A stretch of 17,980 bases of DNA from JBBTWV01 sp038062615 (GCA_038062615.1 JBBTWV010000057.1:1-17980), one strand, 5' to 3'; counted from the first letter of the stretch, positions 1 through 6,608 are shown. The notes: generated by a model from the letters alone, not told the origin. Made by a program: numbers and translations.

Positions 1-2
1 AG

Positions 3-74
3 AAATATTACAAAGGTGGTGGAGAAAATCACGAAGGTAAAAGCCTAGTTTTAAACTCCGGTTTTGTTCTTTAA
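3..74 (+). CDS. Possible 3' end of an upstream gene
   Basis: A reading frame is open from the window edge to a TAA at 72-74 and contains KYYKGGGENHEGK. The YYKG piece resembles the tail of ribosomal protein L32, but the extra residues after it do not fit well. A second frame is open only to the TAG at 46-48. With about 24 codons visible the choice cannot be settled, so this is only a note that some upstream gene may end here, 6 nt before nusB. Confidence 0.2.
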   Translation, partial: KYYKGGGENHEGKSLVLNSGFVL

Positions 75-80
75 ATTCCT

Positions 81-512
81 ATGGCAAGTTCGCGCCATCT
101 CGCTCGAGTCCTCGTTCTGCAAACCTTGTTTGCTTACGAATTTCATCCTGCGACTCTTTCTGGGCAGGCGTCCGATCCTGAAGCGGTGTTGGAGTATGTT
201 GCAAGAGAGTTTGAAGGCAAGATTGAAGATCTTAGTTTTGCCTACGAACTTTTAAACGGCGTCCTCAAACATCAAAAAGCAATTTGGAATCTAATGGCCA
301 AGTATGCCCCTGCCTGGCCAATTGAAAAAATTGCCCCGCTTGACCGCGCGGCTATGGAGATTGGTATTTTTGAAATGCAATACTCCAAGGACGTGCCACC
401 CGTTGTGGCTATTGATGAAGCGATTGAACTGGCCAAAACATTTGGAAACGAAAATTCCCAAAAATTTGTTAATGGAGTCTTAAATGCCATCCTCACTGCC
501 AGCAAAAAATGA
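81..512 (+). CDS. nusB: Transcription antitermination factor NusB
   Basis: NusB is a small all-helical RNA-binding protein that forms a complex with NusE (ribosomal protein S10) on boxA RNA. It takes part in antitermination of rRNA operons. The 143 residues are close to the usual length (E. coli 139). Family hallmarks are the Arg-rich N-terminus (ASSRHLARVLVLQTLFAYE), the central LDRAAMEIGIFEM, and the C-terminal VAIDEAIELAK plus SQKFVNGVLNAIL. The ATG at 81 is the natural family start; no Shine-Dalgarno site precedes it. The 3' end overlaps rnc by 29 nt in another frame, so the two are almost certainly cotranscribed and probably translationally coupled. Confidence 0.95.
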   Translation: MASSRHLARVLVLQTLFAYEFHPATLSGQASDPEAVLEYVAREFEGKIEDLSFAYELLNGVLKHQKAIWNLMAKYAPAWPIEKIAPLDRAAMEIGIFEMQYSKDVPPVVAIDEAIELAKTFGNENSQKFVNGVLNAILTASKK

Positions 513-1194
513 ACTGAATCTTTTGGAGCGAAAAATTCGCATCAAATTTCGCGAGCCCGCGCTTTTGCAGACGGCTTTTGTGCATAAGTCGTATGTGAAT
601 GAGCACCGCGGCGATGTTAAAGAGCATAACGAGCGTTTGGAGTTTTTGGGCGATGCGGTACTGGAACTGGTTACCACCGAGTATCTTTATAAGTGCTTCC
701 CAACTTCCGGCGAAGGCGAGCTTACCAGTATGCGGTCGGCGCTGGTGAAGGGAAAGCATTTGGCCGAGGTGGCGCGTACATTGGAGTTAGGAAAGTATCT
801 TTTTTTGAGCCACGGCGAGGAAAAATCCGGCGGGCGCGAAAAGAGTTATATTTTGGCTAACACCATTGAATCCCTTATTGGAGCCATTTATTTGGATAGG
901 GGATTTGCCGTCGCCCATAAATTTATTGATCAGTTTATTCTAAAAAACCTGGTAGACATTCTCAAGAAAGGTCTCCATATTGATACCAAGTCAAAATTCC
1001 AGGAACTTTCTCAGGAACGCTTGGGCATTACGCCCATTTATAAAACCATGTCGGAAAGCGGCCCCGATCATAACAAGATTTTTGAGATGGGCGCTTTTTT
1101 TGGTGATGAGTTAGTGGCTACAGGAAAAGGTTCCAGTAAGCAAAACGCCGAGCAGGATGCGGCCTTGCATGCGCTGGAGGCAAAAAAGTGGTGA
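484..1194 (+). CDS. rnc: Ribonuclease III
   Basis: This is the double-strand-specific endoribonuclease that processes rRNA precursors and structured mRNAs. It has 236 residues: an RNase III catalytic domain (about 10-155) with the signature NERLEFLGDAVLEL (49-62, metal ligands E53 and D57), and a C-terminal dsRNA-binding domain (about 168-234) ending in GKGSSKQNAEQDAALHAL. The second metal-binding segment reads ANTIESLIGAIYLD. The usual Asp is Asn126 here, while the catalytic Glu is kept as E129. The start at 484 lies inside nusB, and a start farther downstream would cut into the first helix. A hairpin with a T-run overlaps the stop codon and probably ends the nusB-rnc transcript. Confidence 0.95.
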   Translation: MPSSLPAKNELNLLERKIRIKFREPALLQTAFVHKSYVNEHRGDVKEHNERLEFLGDAVLELVTTEYLYKCFPTSGEGELTSMRSALVKGKHLAEVARTLELGKYLFLSHGEEKSGGREKSYILANTIESLIGAIYLDRGFAVAHKFIDQFILKNLVDILKKGLHIDTKSKFQELSQERLGITPIYKTMSESGPDHNKIFEMGAFFGDELVATGKGSSKQNAEQDAALHALEAKKW

Positions 1195-1230
1195 GGAATT
1201 TATTGCAACAATTTTGAGAATTCCTTTTTT
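1194..1230 (+). terminator. Rho-independent terminator after rnc
   Basis: AGGAATT (1194-1200) pairs with AATTCCT (1219-1225), and an inner ATTG/CAAT pair sits in the loop. Six Ts (1225-1230) follow at once. It begins on the last base of the rnc stop codon. The stem is AT-rich and therefore modest. It also separates rnc from the convergent DUF2203 gene, whose stop lies in the T-run. Confidence 0.55.
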
Positions 1231-1642
1231 ACTGCGCTGTCAGTGAGCCGGCAAAACTGGCATCAATGCTTTTTCGGTGCGAGAATCCTTGATACATCTC
1301 GTGCCAAAATTTAACCTCCGGTTCTCCAGGCATCCAGCATAAATAGATGGTGCGGCCTTCGTGCTCAAAAGGAAAATCAATAAGCCCTAAACTCAAATCT
1401 TTAAGAAGAGTTCCCACGCTCTGCAGCTCTTTCATGTGGTACTCCACCTGATTTAAAAGTGTTTCGGCGGCTTTAAGTTTATCCAGTAGGGTAGTTTCGC
1501 TCATGGATAGGCGTGCTTTTTCTGTTTTTACCTCACCATGTATAACCTCCGCCGCTCTCATTTTCGTCAAAATGTCGCTTACAATGGGGCGAACCAAGGA
1601 AAGCGCTCGATTGGCGGATTCAAGGGTGAATTGCTTTTCCAT
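1229..1642 (-). CDS. DUF2203 family protein
   Basis: A 137-residue protein that matches the DUF2203 pattern, a family without an assigned function. The N-terminus FTLESANRALSLVRPIV is typical. A long charged helical middle (about 25-85, probably coiled coil) leads to the conserved C-terminal block LGLIDFPFEHEGRTIYLCW, GEPEVKFWHEM and GFSHRKSI. There is no signal peptide or membrane segment, so it is likely cytoplasmic. It starts 23 nt after the stop of the Mrp-like ATPase gene, on the same strand, and is probably the last gene of the leftward run. Confidence 0.85.
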   Translation of the reverse strand: MEKQFTLESANRALSLVRPIVSDILTKMRAAEVIHGEVKTEKARLSMSETTLLDKLKAAETLLNQVEYHMKELQSVGTLLKDLSLGLIDFPFEHEGRTIYLCWMPGEPEVKFWHEMYQGFSHRKSIDASFAGSLTAQ

Positions 1643-1665
1643 AACGCCACTATTTTACCATAGAA

Positions 1666-2427
1666 CTATATTTTTTGAATTTCCTGGTGATTCCATTTGT
1701 TTTCTAGTGCGCGAGCAATCCGCAAGAAAATCATCTCAATTTCTTCGCTGTTAAAAACCGTGGGCTGGCCATTGTCACATTGGCTTACGATGGCTTTGCG
1801 TAGGGGAATGCTGGCCAAAAAACTGGTGTGATACGTCTCGGCAAGACGGTTGGCTCCACCCTCGCCAAAAATATCACCGCGCATGTTTTCCACAATTCCA
1901 ACAAGTGGAACTTTTAGCATCGCGGCAGAGTTTATCGTTCGGCGGGCGTCCATCATTGCCAATGCTTGAGGTGTGGTGACAATCATAATTCCATCTACAG
2001 CAAAATTTTGGAGAATGGTGATTTCGGCGTCGCTGGTTCCGGAAGGAAAATCTATAAACAGGCAGTCCAGCTCACCCCAAATACTTTCTTTAAGCAGTTG
2101 TTGGATGATTTTGCTAAGGATGGGCCCGCGCCAGGCGATTGGTTCGTCGTCACTTCCGCACAAGCCAGCCATAGAAACGGCTTTTATTCCCCATTTTTCT
2201 GCGGGGATAATTTTGTTATCGGCGGTAGGAACAATTTTGGAGGTAATGCCGAGCATCTTATAAAGATTGGGACAGCTGATGTCGGCGTCCAAAATGCCTA
2301 TTTTTTTACCGCTTTTGGCCAGCGTCAGGGCTAAATTGGTGGTGACAAAGGTTTTGCCAACGCCGCCTTTGCCGCTCATGATGCCGATGACGTTCTTGAT
2401 GCCGGGAAGTTTAAATTTTATGGCCAT
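1666..2427 (-). CDS. Mrp/ParA-family P-loop ATPase lacking the Fe-S cysteines
   Basis: A 253-residue SIMIBI-class ATPase of the Mrp/NBP35 group. It has the deviant Walker A motif GKGGVGKTFVTTNLA (about 19-33), the switch ILDADISCPN (the P-loop ATPase Asp), and the Walker-B-like LFIDFPSGTSDAE. Mrp/ApbC proteins usually carry or transfer Fe-S clusters through a C-terminal CPxC. Here the segment reads VENMRGDIFGEGG with no cysteine pair, and the N-terminal MIP18 domain found in many bacterial Mrp proteins is absent. A role in Fe-S assembly is therefore doubtful, and a MinD/ParA-like role is equally possible. I chose ATG 2427 (MAIKFKLPGIKNVIGI); a TTG at 2457 would add ten residues unlike the family. 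Confidence 0.85.
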   Translation of the reverse strand: MAIKFKLPGIKNVIGIMSGKGGVGKTFVTTNLALTLAKSGKKIGILDADISCPNLYKMLGITSKIVPTADNKIIPAEKWGIKAVSMAGLCGSDDEPIAWRGPILSKIIQQLLKESIWGELDCLFIDFPSGTSDAEITILQNFAVDGIMIVTTPQALAMMDARRTINSAAMLKVPLVGIVENMRGDIFGEGGANRLAETYHTSFLASIPLRKAIVSQCDNGQPTVFNSEEIEMIFLRIARALENKWNHQEIQKI

Positions 2428-2439
2428 GGGAGGAAAGAA

Positions 2440-2454
2440 CCCCGCAGAGCAGGG
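2440..2454 (-). other. GC-rich hairpin before the Mrp-like gene
   Basis: On the - strand CCCTGC-TCT-GCGGGG can fold into a 6-bp stem with one G-T pair. It is followed by a pyrimidine-rich run up to the ATG at 2427. It could be a weak terminator for the MFS gene, which ends 46 nt upstream, or a 5'-UTR hairpin of the ATPase gene. The T-run is interrupted, so I do not call it a terminator outright. Confidence 0.3.
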
Positions 2455-2499
2455 CAAGTTGAATACAGGGTACCGCGTTTAATATTCTCGGGCAAAAAC

Positions 2500-3684
2500 T
2501 TACACTGGATTTTTGAGCTCCTTTAGGGCGTAAGCGTTGCTTACAAAAATAACGAAGGCCAGTGAGCCGCCAATGATAAACAGCCAGTGTACTGGCAAAA
2601 ATAAGAGGACGCCGATGGCCATGGCCTGGCCTACCAGGTTCGGGAAGGTGTCACTGGTGCGATAAACAGAGACGAGCTCCACTTCTTTTTCGGGCATCTG
2701 GCGGAAGAAGTAGGCGTCGCGGGTCATCTCTAAAAATGAGGTTCCCGTGGCGGCAACAAAAAAGAAAATAATGAAGGTGCGCAGATCGGTGGTGAGTCCC
2801 ATAAAAATGGTAAAGAGCGCGGCTAGGAAATAGCCAACGATAAATATTTTTCGTTCGCCGGTTTGGCGGTCGGCCAGCTGACCAATGGGATACTCAAAAA
2901 TGGATTGTGAGACGCCCATGAGCGTTTTGGTTAAACCAATAATAGGGATGGTGGCCCCGATGCCAGTCATGAGGAGCGGCAAAAAATCCCACATGGTGTA
3001 AATGAAGCCAAGGCCGGCGTTGTTGATGTAGGTTTTTCGCATGTTGGGATCACGGAAAAAACGCTGAATATTTTGTGCCAGCGAGCGGGCGTGCGCCAGC
3101 TTAACTTCTTCGTTATCCAGCCGAATAAAGAAGAATGTTATGAGTGCAATAAGTGCCACCGCTGCAGAAAATATAAAGACCGCTTCAAATCCGTAGGCGT
3201 CGGCAATGAGGCTTCCCAGGAGTGGCCCAACCACCCAGCCGATGTTGCTAAAACTGCCAAGTTTGCCTTCGTTTTGCGCTAGCTGTCTAAAATTTGAGTA
3301 GTGTTTAATATAGAGGCTGACATCCAAAACAAAAAGTGAAAGTATGAACTGGTAGACGGCAAAGCCGAGTAAGACCACAGCCGTGTGCTTGGCCATGGCA
3401 AAAATTCCAAAAAGCGCGGTAAAAATGATGAGTGCCAAGAGCAGTGATTTTCTTTTTTTGAGGTGCTGGATGATGTGCGCGGAGTAGATGTTGGAGGTAA
3501 AGGATGCCAGGTAACCTATGAAAAAAATCATACCGACGGCGGCATCGGAGTGGACAAACTGCTTAAAGTAGAGCGGTAAAATGGCCGTAAGGCTGGCCGC
3601 GGCAAGGTTGCGAAAAAAGCTGATTTCAAAAATGACCCAGAGTGGGGAAGACGAAAATTTAATACGCAGGAGGAGGCTTTTCAT
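2500..3684 (-). CDS. Major facilitator superfamily transporter
   Basis: A 394-residue polytopic membrane protein with about 12 hydrophobic segments, for example FRNLAAASLTAILPLYF, AVGMIFFIGYLASF, LLLALIIFTALFGIFAM, GWVVGPLLGSLIADAYGF, AVFIFSAAVALIALITFFF and the last one WLFIIGGSLAFVIFVSNAYAL. The two-half organisation, the loop at about residue 205 before the second half, and GQLADRQTGERK (the MFS loop-8/9 type motif) support the family. The substrate cannot be told; drug or sugar efflux is common in this group. The start is ATG 3684, whose A is shared with the TGA of the Cys-rich gene (TGATG), pointing to translational coupling. An upstream ATG would run through that gene. Confidence 0.85.
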   Translation of the reverse strand: MKSLLLRIKFSSSPLWVIFEISFFRNLAAASLTAILPLYFKQFVHSDAAVGMIFFIGYLASFTSNIYSAHIIQHLKKRKSLLLALIIFTALFGIFAMAKHTAVVLLGFAVYQFILSLFVLDVSLYIKHYSNFRQLAQNEGKLGSFSNIGWVVGPLLGSLIADAYGFEAVFIFSAAVALIALITFFFIRLDNEEVKLAHARSLAQNIQRFFRDPNMRKTYINNAGLGFIYTMWDFLPLLMTGIGATIPIIGLTKTLMGVSQSIFEYPIGQLADRQTGERKIFIVGYFLAALFTIFMGLTTDLRTFIIFFFVAATGTSFLEMTRDAYFFRQMPEKEVELVSVYRTSDTFPNLVGQAMAIGVLLFLPVHWLFIIGGSLAFVIFVSNAYALKELKNPV

Positions 3685-4661
3685 CACGGCGTATAATACT
3701 GTGCCGCTATCGTATCGGCAAACGGATAAGTTGGAGGAAGAAGCATCTGGCCCCACTGGCCGGAATTTTTGAGTTCGTCTTTAATGGCTTCCACGCGCTT
3801 AAAATATTCTTCTTTGGGATATTTCACGTTGAGGATTTCGTACTCCGCGTGGTTGCGGCTGATACAGCCAAAGCAGTCGTGGGAGTTAAAAATGACCTCG
3901 GAGTAGGTGATGTTGTTGGAAAACCAGACCACATTGCTACACAGAATGTTGTAACTGCCGGTGACGCCGATGGCTTGGTACAGGTCTTCCGACATCGTCG
4001 CGGCAACATTATCCACATCCATGGAGCTTTTGCACTGGTTAATATTGGTGCCGCCGTAGATGAGATCTTCGGCGTTTTTAGTGCGATAGCTAAAAATGAG
4101 ATTACGGGCATTGCGGAGTTCGGAGCCCAGGCAGTTTTCGCAGTTTTTTTCAAAGGTGGGGCGCTGGGGCGTCTTCTGTTTTAAATCTTCCAACATTTTA
4201 AGAAGTTCTTTGGGCGAGTTATTTTTGAAGAGGAAGCGTTTTTGGGTTTCGTATTCTTCTTTTGAGACCTGCTTGTTGAGAATGCAGTAGGACTGATTTT
4301 GCAGGCAGCAAGACAAAAAACAGTTCTGGCAGTTAGTAAGATCCCAGGTGTAATCACAGTTAAAACAGTTGATGAGGTAGGAGCCATAGTTGCAGTTGTA
4401 GCATTTTTCGGCAAAGACGCACTCGTAGCAGAGCTCGGATTTTTCCACGTCCAAGCAGTCGCAGCACGAGGTAAGGCCTACGCAGTATTGCGCGTAAAAA
4501 ACGTCTTCACTGTAGTGCGTGCCGCTTACCAAGTAACAGTTACGATTGAAGGTGGAGTAGTTGGTGTAGGCGCTATTCTCACTATTGGTATGGATGATGG
4601 CCAGCCGCGGCGTGCGATTTTGGAGATCGAGAAAGTCTTGAGTGAATGGCATGGTAGACAT
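3684..4661 (-). CDS. Cysteine-rich protein of unknown function
   Basis: A 325-residue soluble protein with about 22 cysteines. Sixteen of them fall in one block of roughly 85 residues with repeated CxxC and CC pairs (LCYEC, KCYNC, NCFNC, NCQNC). A second, sparser group follows (KNCENC, HDCFGC). The aromatic-Cys rhythm of Y/F-x-x-C suggests a repetitive fold with several zinc or iron-sulfur sites. The C-terminus is ordinary helix (YPKEEYFKRVEAIKDEL) followed by a Pro-rich end. I know similar proteins from Patescibacteria genomes, where they carry arbitrary names; no function is established. The start is ATG 4661 or 4652. A TTG at 4706 would translate an intergenic repeat and is rejected. The stop overlaps the MFS start by one base. 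Confidence 0.75.
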   Translation of the reverse strand: MSTMPFTQDFLDLQNRTPRLAIIHTNSENSAYTNYSTFNRNCYLVSGTHYSEDVFYAQYCVGLTSCCDCLDVEKSELCYECVFAEKCYNCNYGSYLINCFNCDYTWDLTNCQNCFLSCCLQNQSYCILNKQVSKEEYETQKRFLFKNNSPKELLKMLEDLKQKTPQRPTFEKNCENCLGSELRNARNLIFSYRTKNAEDLIYGGTNINQCKSSMDVDNVAATMSEDLYQAIGVTGSYNILCSNVVWFSNNITYSEVIFNSHDCFGCISRNHAEYEILNVKYPKEEYFKRVEAIKDELKNSGQWGQMLLPPTYPFADTIAAQYYTP

Positions 4662-4663
4662 TA

Positions 4664-4693
4664 TGTCATTGCGAGCGGAGCGACGCAATCTTG
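4664..4693. repeat. Interspersed palindromic repeat (REP-like)
   Basis: A segment beginning TGTCATTGCGAGCGGAG and ending GACGCAATCTTG fills the gap between the adenosyltransferase and the Cys-rich gene. ATTGCG (4668-4673) and CGCAAT (4684-4689) form an inverted repeat with a 10-nt loop. I recognise this word, CATTGCGAGCG-AGCG-GCAATC, as a repeat scattered through intergenic DNA of many unrelated bacteria. It is often mistranslated as IASEA-QS or ARNDI peptides. Only one copy is in the window, so the repeat nature rests on that recognition. Confidence 0.55.
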
Positions 4694-5230
4694 CTATGGC
4701 TTCCAAATTTGCTCAGGAACGTTTTTTTCGTACAACTCATCGCGTGCGAGCATAAAGAGAAGGTCGGAGAGGCGGTTTAAGTAGATAACTATTTGAGGAC
4801 TTACGGAGCTGTTTTGTGCGAGGGCCACGATGCGGCGTTCCGCGCGGCGGCATACGGCGCGGGCCAGGTGAGCGTGAGCGGCAAATGGAGTTCCTCCCGG
4901 CAGGATAAAGTTAGTGAGAGGTGGAAGTTTCTTTTCTAAAATATCAATTTCATTTTCCAAAAAATGCACATGCGATTCCTGCATGCCTTTTTGCGATTTC
5001 GCTTCTGCATATGCCAGCTGTGCACCTATTACAAAAATGTCATTTTGAATTTGCTCAAGAATGGCGGCGGTTATTATTGGCGGCTCATGGCTGAGGAGCA
5101 CTCCAAGTGAGGCATTGAGCTCGTCCACCTCACCAATGGCTTCAATGCGAGCATCATTTTTAAGGACGCGCTTGCCTCCAAGAAGGCCAGTTTCGCCCTT
5201 ATCTCCTGACTTCGTATAAATATGCCCCAT
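4694..5230 (-). CDS. PduO-type ATP:cob(I)alamin adenosyltransferase
   Basis: This enzyme transfers the 5'-deoxyadenosyl group of ATP to cob(I)alamin and makes coenzyme B12. The 178 residues match the family length. The N-terminal ATP-binding motif is YTKSGDKGETGLLGGKRV (5-22), followed by DARIEAIGEVDELNASLG. The conserved helix RAVCRRAERRIVAL and YLNRLSDLLFMLARDE lie near the C-terminus. No other cobalamin gene is in the window. In small genomes this enzyme usually serves salvage, for example for a class II ribonucleotide reductase; that is inference. The ATG at 5230 shares its A with the TAA of the upstream membrane-protein gene, so translation is probably coupled. Downstream lies the palindromic repeat. 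Confidence 0.93.
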   Translation of the reverse strand: MGHIYTKSGDKGETGLLGGKRVLKNDARIEAIGEVDELNASLGVLLSHEPPIITAAILEQIQNDIFVIGAQLAYAEAKSQKGMQESHVHFLENEIDILEKKLPPLTNFILPGGTPFAAHAHLARAVCRRAERRIVALAQNSSVSPQIVIYLNRLSDLLFMLARDELYEKNVPEQIWKP

Positions 5231-5475
5231 TATTTTTTATTGGCATAAATAGCTCCGAGGATGGCGCCCACGATGGCACCAGCACCCATGCCGAGGAATT
5301 TAGCCGGAACATAAAATCCCATCATAGCGCGTGAGCCCATCATCCCAGAGCCAATACCACCCGCCAACCAAGCAATAAGGAGCCCCAGGAATAGCCCGCT
5401 AAAAATACCAAGTAATGCGCCGCCGAGCGCACCAAAAATCATACGAACAAACGGTGATGCTTTTTCTAGGCACAT
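5230..5475 (-). CDS. Small Gly-rich membrane protein
   Basis: An 81-residue protein with two hydrophobic stretches dense in glycine: MIFGALGGALLGIFSGLFLG (about 12-31, running on through WLAGG) and GMGAGAIVGAILGAIYANKK at the C-terminus. The spacing of small residues is of glycine-zipper type. It is a paralogue of the product of 5541-5780: both share an E-K-x-SP-x-x-RMI start and the GAIYANKK end. No known function. It probably sits in the cytoplasmic membrane with a lysine-rich tail. It overlaps the adenosyltransferase start by 1 nt and has its own extended -10 promoter. Confidence 0.7.
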   Translation of the reverse strand: MCLEKASPFVRMIFGALGGALLGIFSGLFLGLLIAWLAGGIGSGMMGSRAMMGFYVPAKFLGMGAGAIVGAILGAIYANKK

Positions 5476-5505
5476 GGAGAAGAATTTATGTGATAAACCT
5501 GCCCG

Positions 5506-5514
5506 ATTATAGCA
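5506..5514 (-). promoter_or_regulatory. Extended -10 promoter for the 5475 operon
   Basis: The - strand reads TGCTATAAT, a perfect extended -10 (TGn plus TATAAT). Transcription would start near 5499, about 24 nt before the ATG at 5475. No good -35 hexamer is visible at 17 nt. The transcript would cover the membrane protein, the adenosyltransferase and perhaps the genes beyond. Confidence 0.55.
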
Positions 5515-5540
5515 CGGTGCTTTGGGCTCACTGTTCCGGC

Positions 5541-5780
5541 TTATTTCTTGTTGGCATAAATGGCGCCAAGAACACCGGCAATAACGGCGCCTAAGCCCAT
5601 TCCCAGCGAATCATCATAATCGTTGCCCACACATGGGGTCGGGTTCGTTGCTGTGCACATTTGCGTGGAGATCCATTCAATGATTATTGCAAAAATGAAT
5701 CCGGCAAAAATTCCAAAAACAATTCCTATGAGAGAACCAAGGATCATTCGGGTAAGTGGCGAGTATTTTTCAAAATTCAT
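5541..5780 (-). CDS. Small Gly-rich membrane protein, paralogue
   Basis: A 79-residue protein starting at ATG 5780 (MNFEKYSPLTRMILGSLIG). Hydrophobic segments are at about 12-38 and in the C-terminal GMGLGAVIAGVLGAIYANKK. Between them is a short acidic loop with two Cys (MCTATNPTPCVGNDYDD) that its neighbour lacks. The shared ends with the 5230-5475 product point to a tandem duplication. An upstream in-frame ATG at 5864 would add 28 residues unlike the paralogue and overlap the toxin gene, so I did not use it. CATAAT lies 7 nt before the ATG, which fits a nearly leaderless mRNA. Confidence 0.65.
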   Translation of the reverse strand: MNFEKYSPLTRMILGSLIGIVFGIFAGFIFAIIIEWISTQMCTATNPTPCVGNDYDDSLGMGLGAVIAGVLGAIYANKK

Positions 5781-5832
5781 ATGTAAAATTATGAGATAAA
5801 AACAGCCCCATAGTAGCATAATCACGCTCTTT

Positions 5833-6126
5833 TTACATAAGCCCCAATCTTTTTGCCGATTCAATGTATGCTAAAAAATTTTTCCGTAAGCCGATATGAA
5901 TAATCAAGACAATTATTTTTTCTTTTTCAATAAAATAGACTACCCGATACGGATCAACTCGTAGGCGATAATAACCTTTTAATTCCCCGAGGAGTGGTTT
6001 GCCGAATGTTTCCGGATGAGTTTTAAGCTTTTTCTCAATACTACGCAGAATCTTTTTCTGATTTCCCTTTGTGATCCTTTTTAGGTCTTTTTGTTCAACA
6101 AAGCGATGATGAACTATTTCGTACAT
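5833..6126 (-). CDS. RelE/ParE-family toxin
   Basis: A 97-residue protein of the RelE/ParE superfamily. These toxins are mostly ribosome-dependent mRNA interferases (RelE) or gyrase inhibitors (ParE). Characteristic are the two N-terminal helices rich in Lys (KDLKRITKGNQKKILRSIEKK), the LKGYYRLRVDPYRVVYFI strand pair with its basic residues, and IIHIGLRKNFL near the end. The length is typical. It lies 8 nt after the Phd-like antitoxin gene on the same strand, the usual antitoxin-first order. Its substrate cannot be read from the sequence. A RelE-type RNase is more likely than ParE. Confidence 0.85.
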   Translation of the reverse strand: MYEIVHHRFVEQKDLKRITKGNQKKILRSIEKKLKTHPETFGKPLLGELKGYYRLRVDPYRVVYFIEKEKIIVLIIHIGLRKNFLAYIESAKRLGLM

Positions 6127-6134
6127 AAGGAGTT

Positions 6135-6422
6135 TTACAAATCTATGCCAAGTCTTTTTGCCATCTCTTTCCCAGAAATATAGTCGCCCTTCTTGCTTTT
6201 TTCGTGCCGTTCTTTTGCAAGATATCCGAGCACAATGTCTTCAAATGTTTCAAACAGCCGATTTTTTTCCTGATACTCATCAAAATCCTCAAGCACGGCA
6301 ACCGGTTTGCCTTTTTTGGTTACAATTACCGTTTTTGTTTTCAGGTTTTTGGTTAATTGCGGAATTTCTTTTCTTAATTCCGCTGTGCCAATAATAACGG
6401 TTTCGTCGGAGATGGGTATCAT
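6135..6422 (-). CDS. Phd/YefM-family antitoxin
   Basis: A 95-residue antitoxin. The N-terminal DNA-binding half reads TAELRKEIPQLTKNLKTKTVIVTKKGKPVAVLEDFDEYQ, the Phd/YefM pattern of a regulatory domain that dimerises on operator palindromes. The C-terminal part, rich in charged residues, would wrap the toxin. It is the first gene of the pair. Its promoter lies among three TGTACAT boxes, as expected for autorepression. The -10 ends 9 nt before the ATG, leaving a leader of only a few bases. Confidence 0.85.
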   Translation of the reverse strand: MIPISDETVIIGTAELRKEIPQLTKNLKTKTVIVTKKGKPVAVLEDFDEYQEKNRLFETFEDIVLGYLAKERHEKSKKGDYISGKEMAKRLGIDL

Positions 6423-6431
6423 AATAGTCTG

Positions 6432-6469
6432 TTAATATGTACATCTAAAGTGTACATCAAACTGTACAT
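6432..6469 (-). promoter_or_regulatory. Autoregulated toxin-antitoxin promoter with three TGTACAT boxes
   Basis: On the - strand, -35 TTGATG (6455-6460) and -10 TATTAA (6432-6437) are 17 nt apart. TGTACAT occurs at 6438-6444, 6451-6457 and 6463-6469, so repeats cover the spacer and flank the -35. The core TGTACA is itself palindromic. This is the layout expected of an operator bound by the antitoxin or the toxin-antitoxin complex. Confidence 0.7.
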
Positions 6470-6531
6470 CAAAGCAAGCCAGACGGTGGTGTTTTTTATA
6501 TGATAAAATCAACCTAATTATATGATAGTAA

Positions 6532-6608
6532 GGGCTCGTAGCTCAGTTGGTTAGAGCAGCTCCCTCATAAGGAGTTGGTCCCTGGTTCAAGTCCAGGCGA
6601 GCCCACCA
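6532..6608 (+). tRNA. tRNA with anticodon CAU (tRNA-Ile2 or tRNA-Met)
   Basis: Complete cloverleaf: acceptor GGGCTCG/CGAGCCC (6532-6538 and 6598-6604), D-arm GCTC/GAGC, anticodon stem GCTCC/GGAGT with loop CTCATAA (anticodon CAT at 6566-6568), T-arm CCTGG-TTCAAGT-CCAGG, discriminator A, and an encoded CCA (6606-6608). CAU can be Met or lysidine-modified Ile2. The TTGGTC-CTGGTTCAAGTCCAG stretch is very like E. coli tRNA-Ile2 as I remember it, so Ile2 is favoured. Its last 8 bases plus the next T form the left attachment core of the integrated element. TATGAT at 6521-6526 or 6499-6504 could be a -10. Confidence 0.93.

Noticed and set aside
2428..2457. TTG start adding ten residues to the Mrp-like ATPase
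   Set aside because: The added residues are read from a GC hairpin and are unlike the family; ATG 2427 fits better.
4662..4706. TTG-initiated N-terminal extension of the Cys-rich protein (MEAIARLRR...)
   Set aside because: It is a translation of the interspersed palindromic repeat; family-like sequence begins at ATG 4661 or 4652.
4299..4784. 161-codon + strand frame over the Cys-rich gene
   Set aside because: Antisense shadow of the Cys-rich gene: its Val/Ala-rich product mirrors the Cys codons of the other strand.
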